Of a DNA stretch of 7,593 bases, positions 6,632-7,593 are shown piece after piece. A program made the translations under genes and the position numbers. Source of the stretch: an uncultured Eubacteriales bacterium (GTDB lineage: Bacteria; Bacillota; Clostridia; Lachnospirales; Lachnospiraceae); NCBI GenBank assembly GCA_900557175.1, contig USSL01000078.1, positions 1 to 7,593 on the forward strand, in the 5' to 3' direction. Position 1 is the stretch's first letter. Every line of letters begins with the position of its first letter. The notes under the pieces were generated by a model that searched no databases, was not told where the DNA came from, and saw nothing but the letters and a program-made list of their open reading frames with translations.

Positions 6632-7593
6632 ATGGCAACTGTTTATTACAATGGCACTTTTATTTCCTGCGAGACGCACAACCGTATTTTTTCAGTTCTC
6701 GTGACAGATGGGGACAGGATTGTTTTTACCGGAAATACGATTCCGGAACGGTTTTCTGGCGCAAAGCGTATCAACTTAAACGGCCGGTGCGTTGTTCCGG
6801 CTTTCTCTGATACGCATATTCATTTTGAAAGCTACGCCCTTTTCTCAACAACAGCCGATGTGCGCGGCGCTAAAAATTTTGAAGAAATGGGTAAAATTTT
6901 AAATGACTATACAGACAGCCATCCTGATGCTGCTTTTTTCCCGGCTTATGGCTGCAGCGCCCACACTGTTTCAGAAAAAAGATTGCCGGAGAGAGATGAC
7001 CTTGACAAAATGGTTTCGATACCGCTTTTAATTGTCAAATACGACGGTCATGCCGCCGTGGCAAATTCGGCACTTATCCGTGCTTTTCCGCCGGAAGTGA
7101 CAAAAGACGACGGCTTTGATGCGAAAACAGGCTGGCTTTATCAGAATGCCTTTTATAAGGCTGTTAATTTTATTACCGAAAAGATTTCACCAGTCACCCT
7201 TTTAAAAGGTATGTACGAGGCGGCCGACACGCTGGCCGGACGCGGCATCGGCTATATTCACAGCGTGGAGGGCGTCGGCTATAAAAATGATATTGACATC
7301 GACACTATCAATATGATCTGCCCGGCACTGCCGCAAAAATTTACAGTATTTTTCCAGACAATGGACACGCAGAAGGTACTCCGCCGCAAAATGAAGCACA
7401 TCGGCGGCTGTTTCCGACTTGCCCTTGACGGCTGCTTCGGTTCGGAGGACGCCGCCCTCAAAGACGGCTATACAAACAATCCTGATCAAAAAGGCTTTCT
7501 TGCCTATTCACAGGAAGAAGTCAATAACTTCTGCATCAGCGCCAACCGCGCGGGACTTCAGATTGCCATGCATGCAATCGGGGATGCCGCCGT
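6632..7593 (+). CDS. YtcJ-like amidohydrolase (Amidohydro_3 family), partial, C-terminus beyond window
   Basis: The frame is open from an ATG at 6632 to the right edge, giving 320 codons. Relatives are usually around 500-550 residues, so about 200 are missing. Residues 1-55 form the small beta-sandwich start typical of metal-dependent amidohydrolases. The metal motif follows as SDTHIHF with H62 and H64. Other family landmarks are KYDGHAAVANSAL (136-148), IHSVEG near 209-214, DGCFGSEDAAL (266-276) and MHAIGD (313-318), which supplies a further histidine. Members hydrolyse amide-type or related bonds in small molecules; the substrate is unknown. No signal peptide is visible, so a cytoplasmic enzyme is likely. 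The start is backed by GGAGGG 5 nt upstream and a near-consensus promoter. It is divergently transcribed from the MutS-like operon, with no evident metabolic link. Whether a transporter or regulator follows is outside the window. Confidence 0.93.
   Translation, partial: MATVYYNGTFISCETHNRIFSVLVTDGDRIVFTGNTIPERFSGAKRINLNGRCVVPAFSDTHIHFESYALFSTTADVRGAKNFEEMGKILNDYTDSHPDAAFFPAYGCSAHTVSEKRLPERDDLDKMVSIPLLIVKYDGHAAVANSALIRAFPPEVTKDDGFDAKTGWLYQNAFYKAVNFITEKISPVTLLKGMYEAADTLAGRGIGYIHSVEGVGYKNDIDIDTINMICPALPQKFTVFFQTMDTQKVLRRKMKHIGGCFRLALDGCFGSEDAALKDGYTNNPDQKGFLAYSQEEVNNFCISANRAGLQIAMHAIGDAA

Noticed and set aside
7202..7489. A 95-codon minus-strand frame opposite the amidohydrolase.
   Set aside because: It is antisense to conserved family motifs, has no recognisable domain, and its composition mirrors the sense gene.

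Overview
The window looks like a chromosomal housekeeping locus from a low-to-mid GC Clostridia bacterium, most likely a member of the Lachnospiraceae. This rests on sigma-A type promoters, strong purine-rich ribosome binding sites, tightly packed genes, and the protein families present (clostridial YgiQ, RsuA-type and RsmF-type enzymes, and a membrane-anchored MutS-like ATPase). No insertion sequence, phage gene, CRISPR array, tRNA or rRNA is visible. The species assignment is inference.

Positions 6442 down to 1 carry six genes on the minus strand in one unbroken tandem array. In transcription order they are: a membrane-anchored MutS-like ATPase (6442-4748), ribonuclease HI (4733-4239), an RsmF-type 16S rRNA m5C methyltransferase (4242-2935), an RsuA-type rRNA pseudouridine synthase (2935-2180), a HAD-superfamily phosphatase/phosphomutase (2199-1519) and a YgiQ-type radical SAM protein that runs off the left edge (1522 to 1). 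The only gap is 14 nt, and it holds the rnhA ribosome binding site. Every other junction is an overlap, and two or three are ATGA-type stop/start overlaps. This looks like one translationally coupled operon. Its theme is nucleic-acid handling: RNA-DNA hybrid removal and rRNA base modification, plus two enzymes of unknown substrate.

The 189-bp region 6443-6631 is a divergent promoter region and the only real non-coding stretch. A minus-facing promoter (extended -10 at 6527-6532) would start transcription at the outer edge of an 11-bp inverted repeat (6483-6523). The repeat is therefore either the 5' end of the operon mRNA or an operator. A plus-facing promoter with TTGTAA, a 17-bp spacer and TATAAT (6568-6596) drives the gene on the right.

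From 6632 to the right edge, the plus strand encodes the N-terminal 320 residues of a YtcJ-like amidohydrolase (Amidohydro_3 family). It is probably cytoplasmic and its substrate is unknown. It is divergently transcribed from the operon and has no obvious functional link to it.

I see no convincing new defence or mobile system. The points most worth a second look are the membrane-tethered MutS-like ATPase leading an RNase HI/rRNA-modification operon, and the start-site hairpin in the divergent promoter region.
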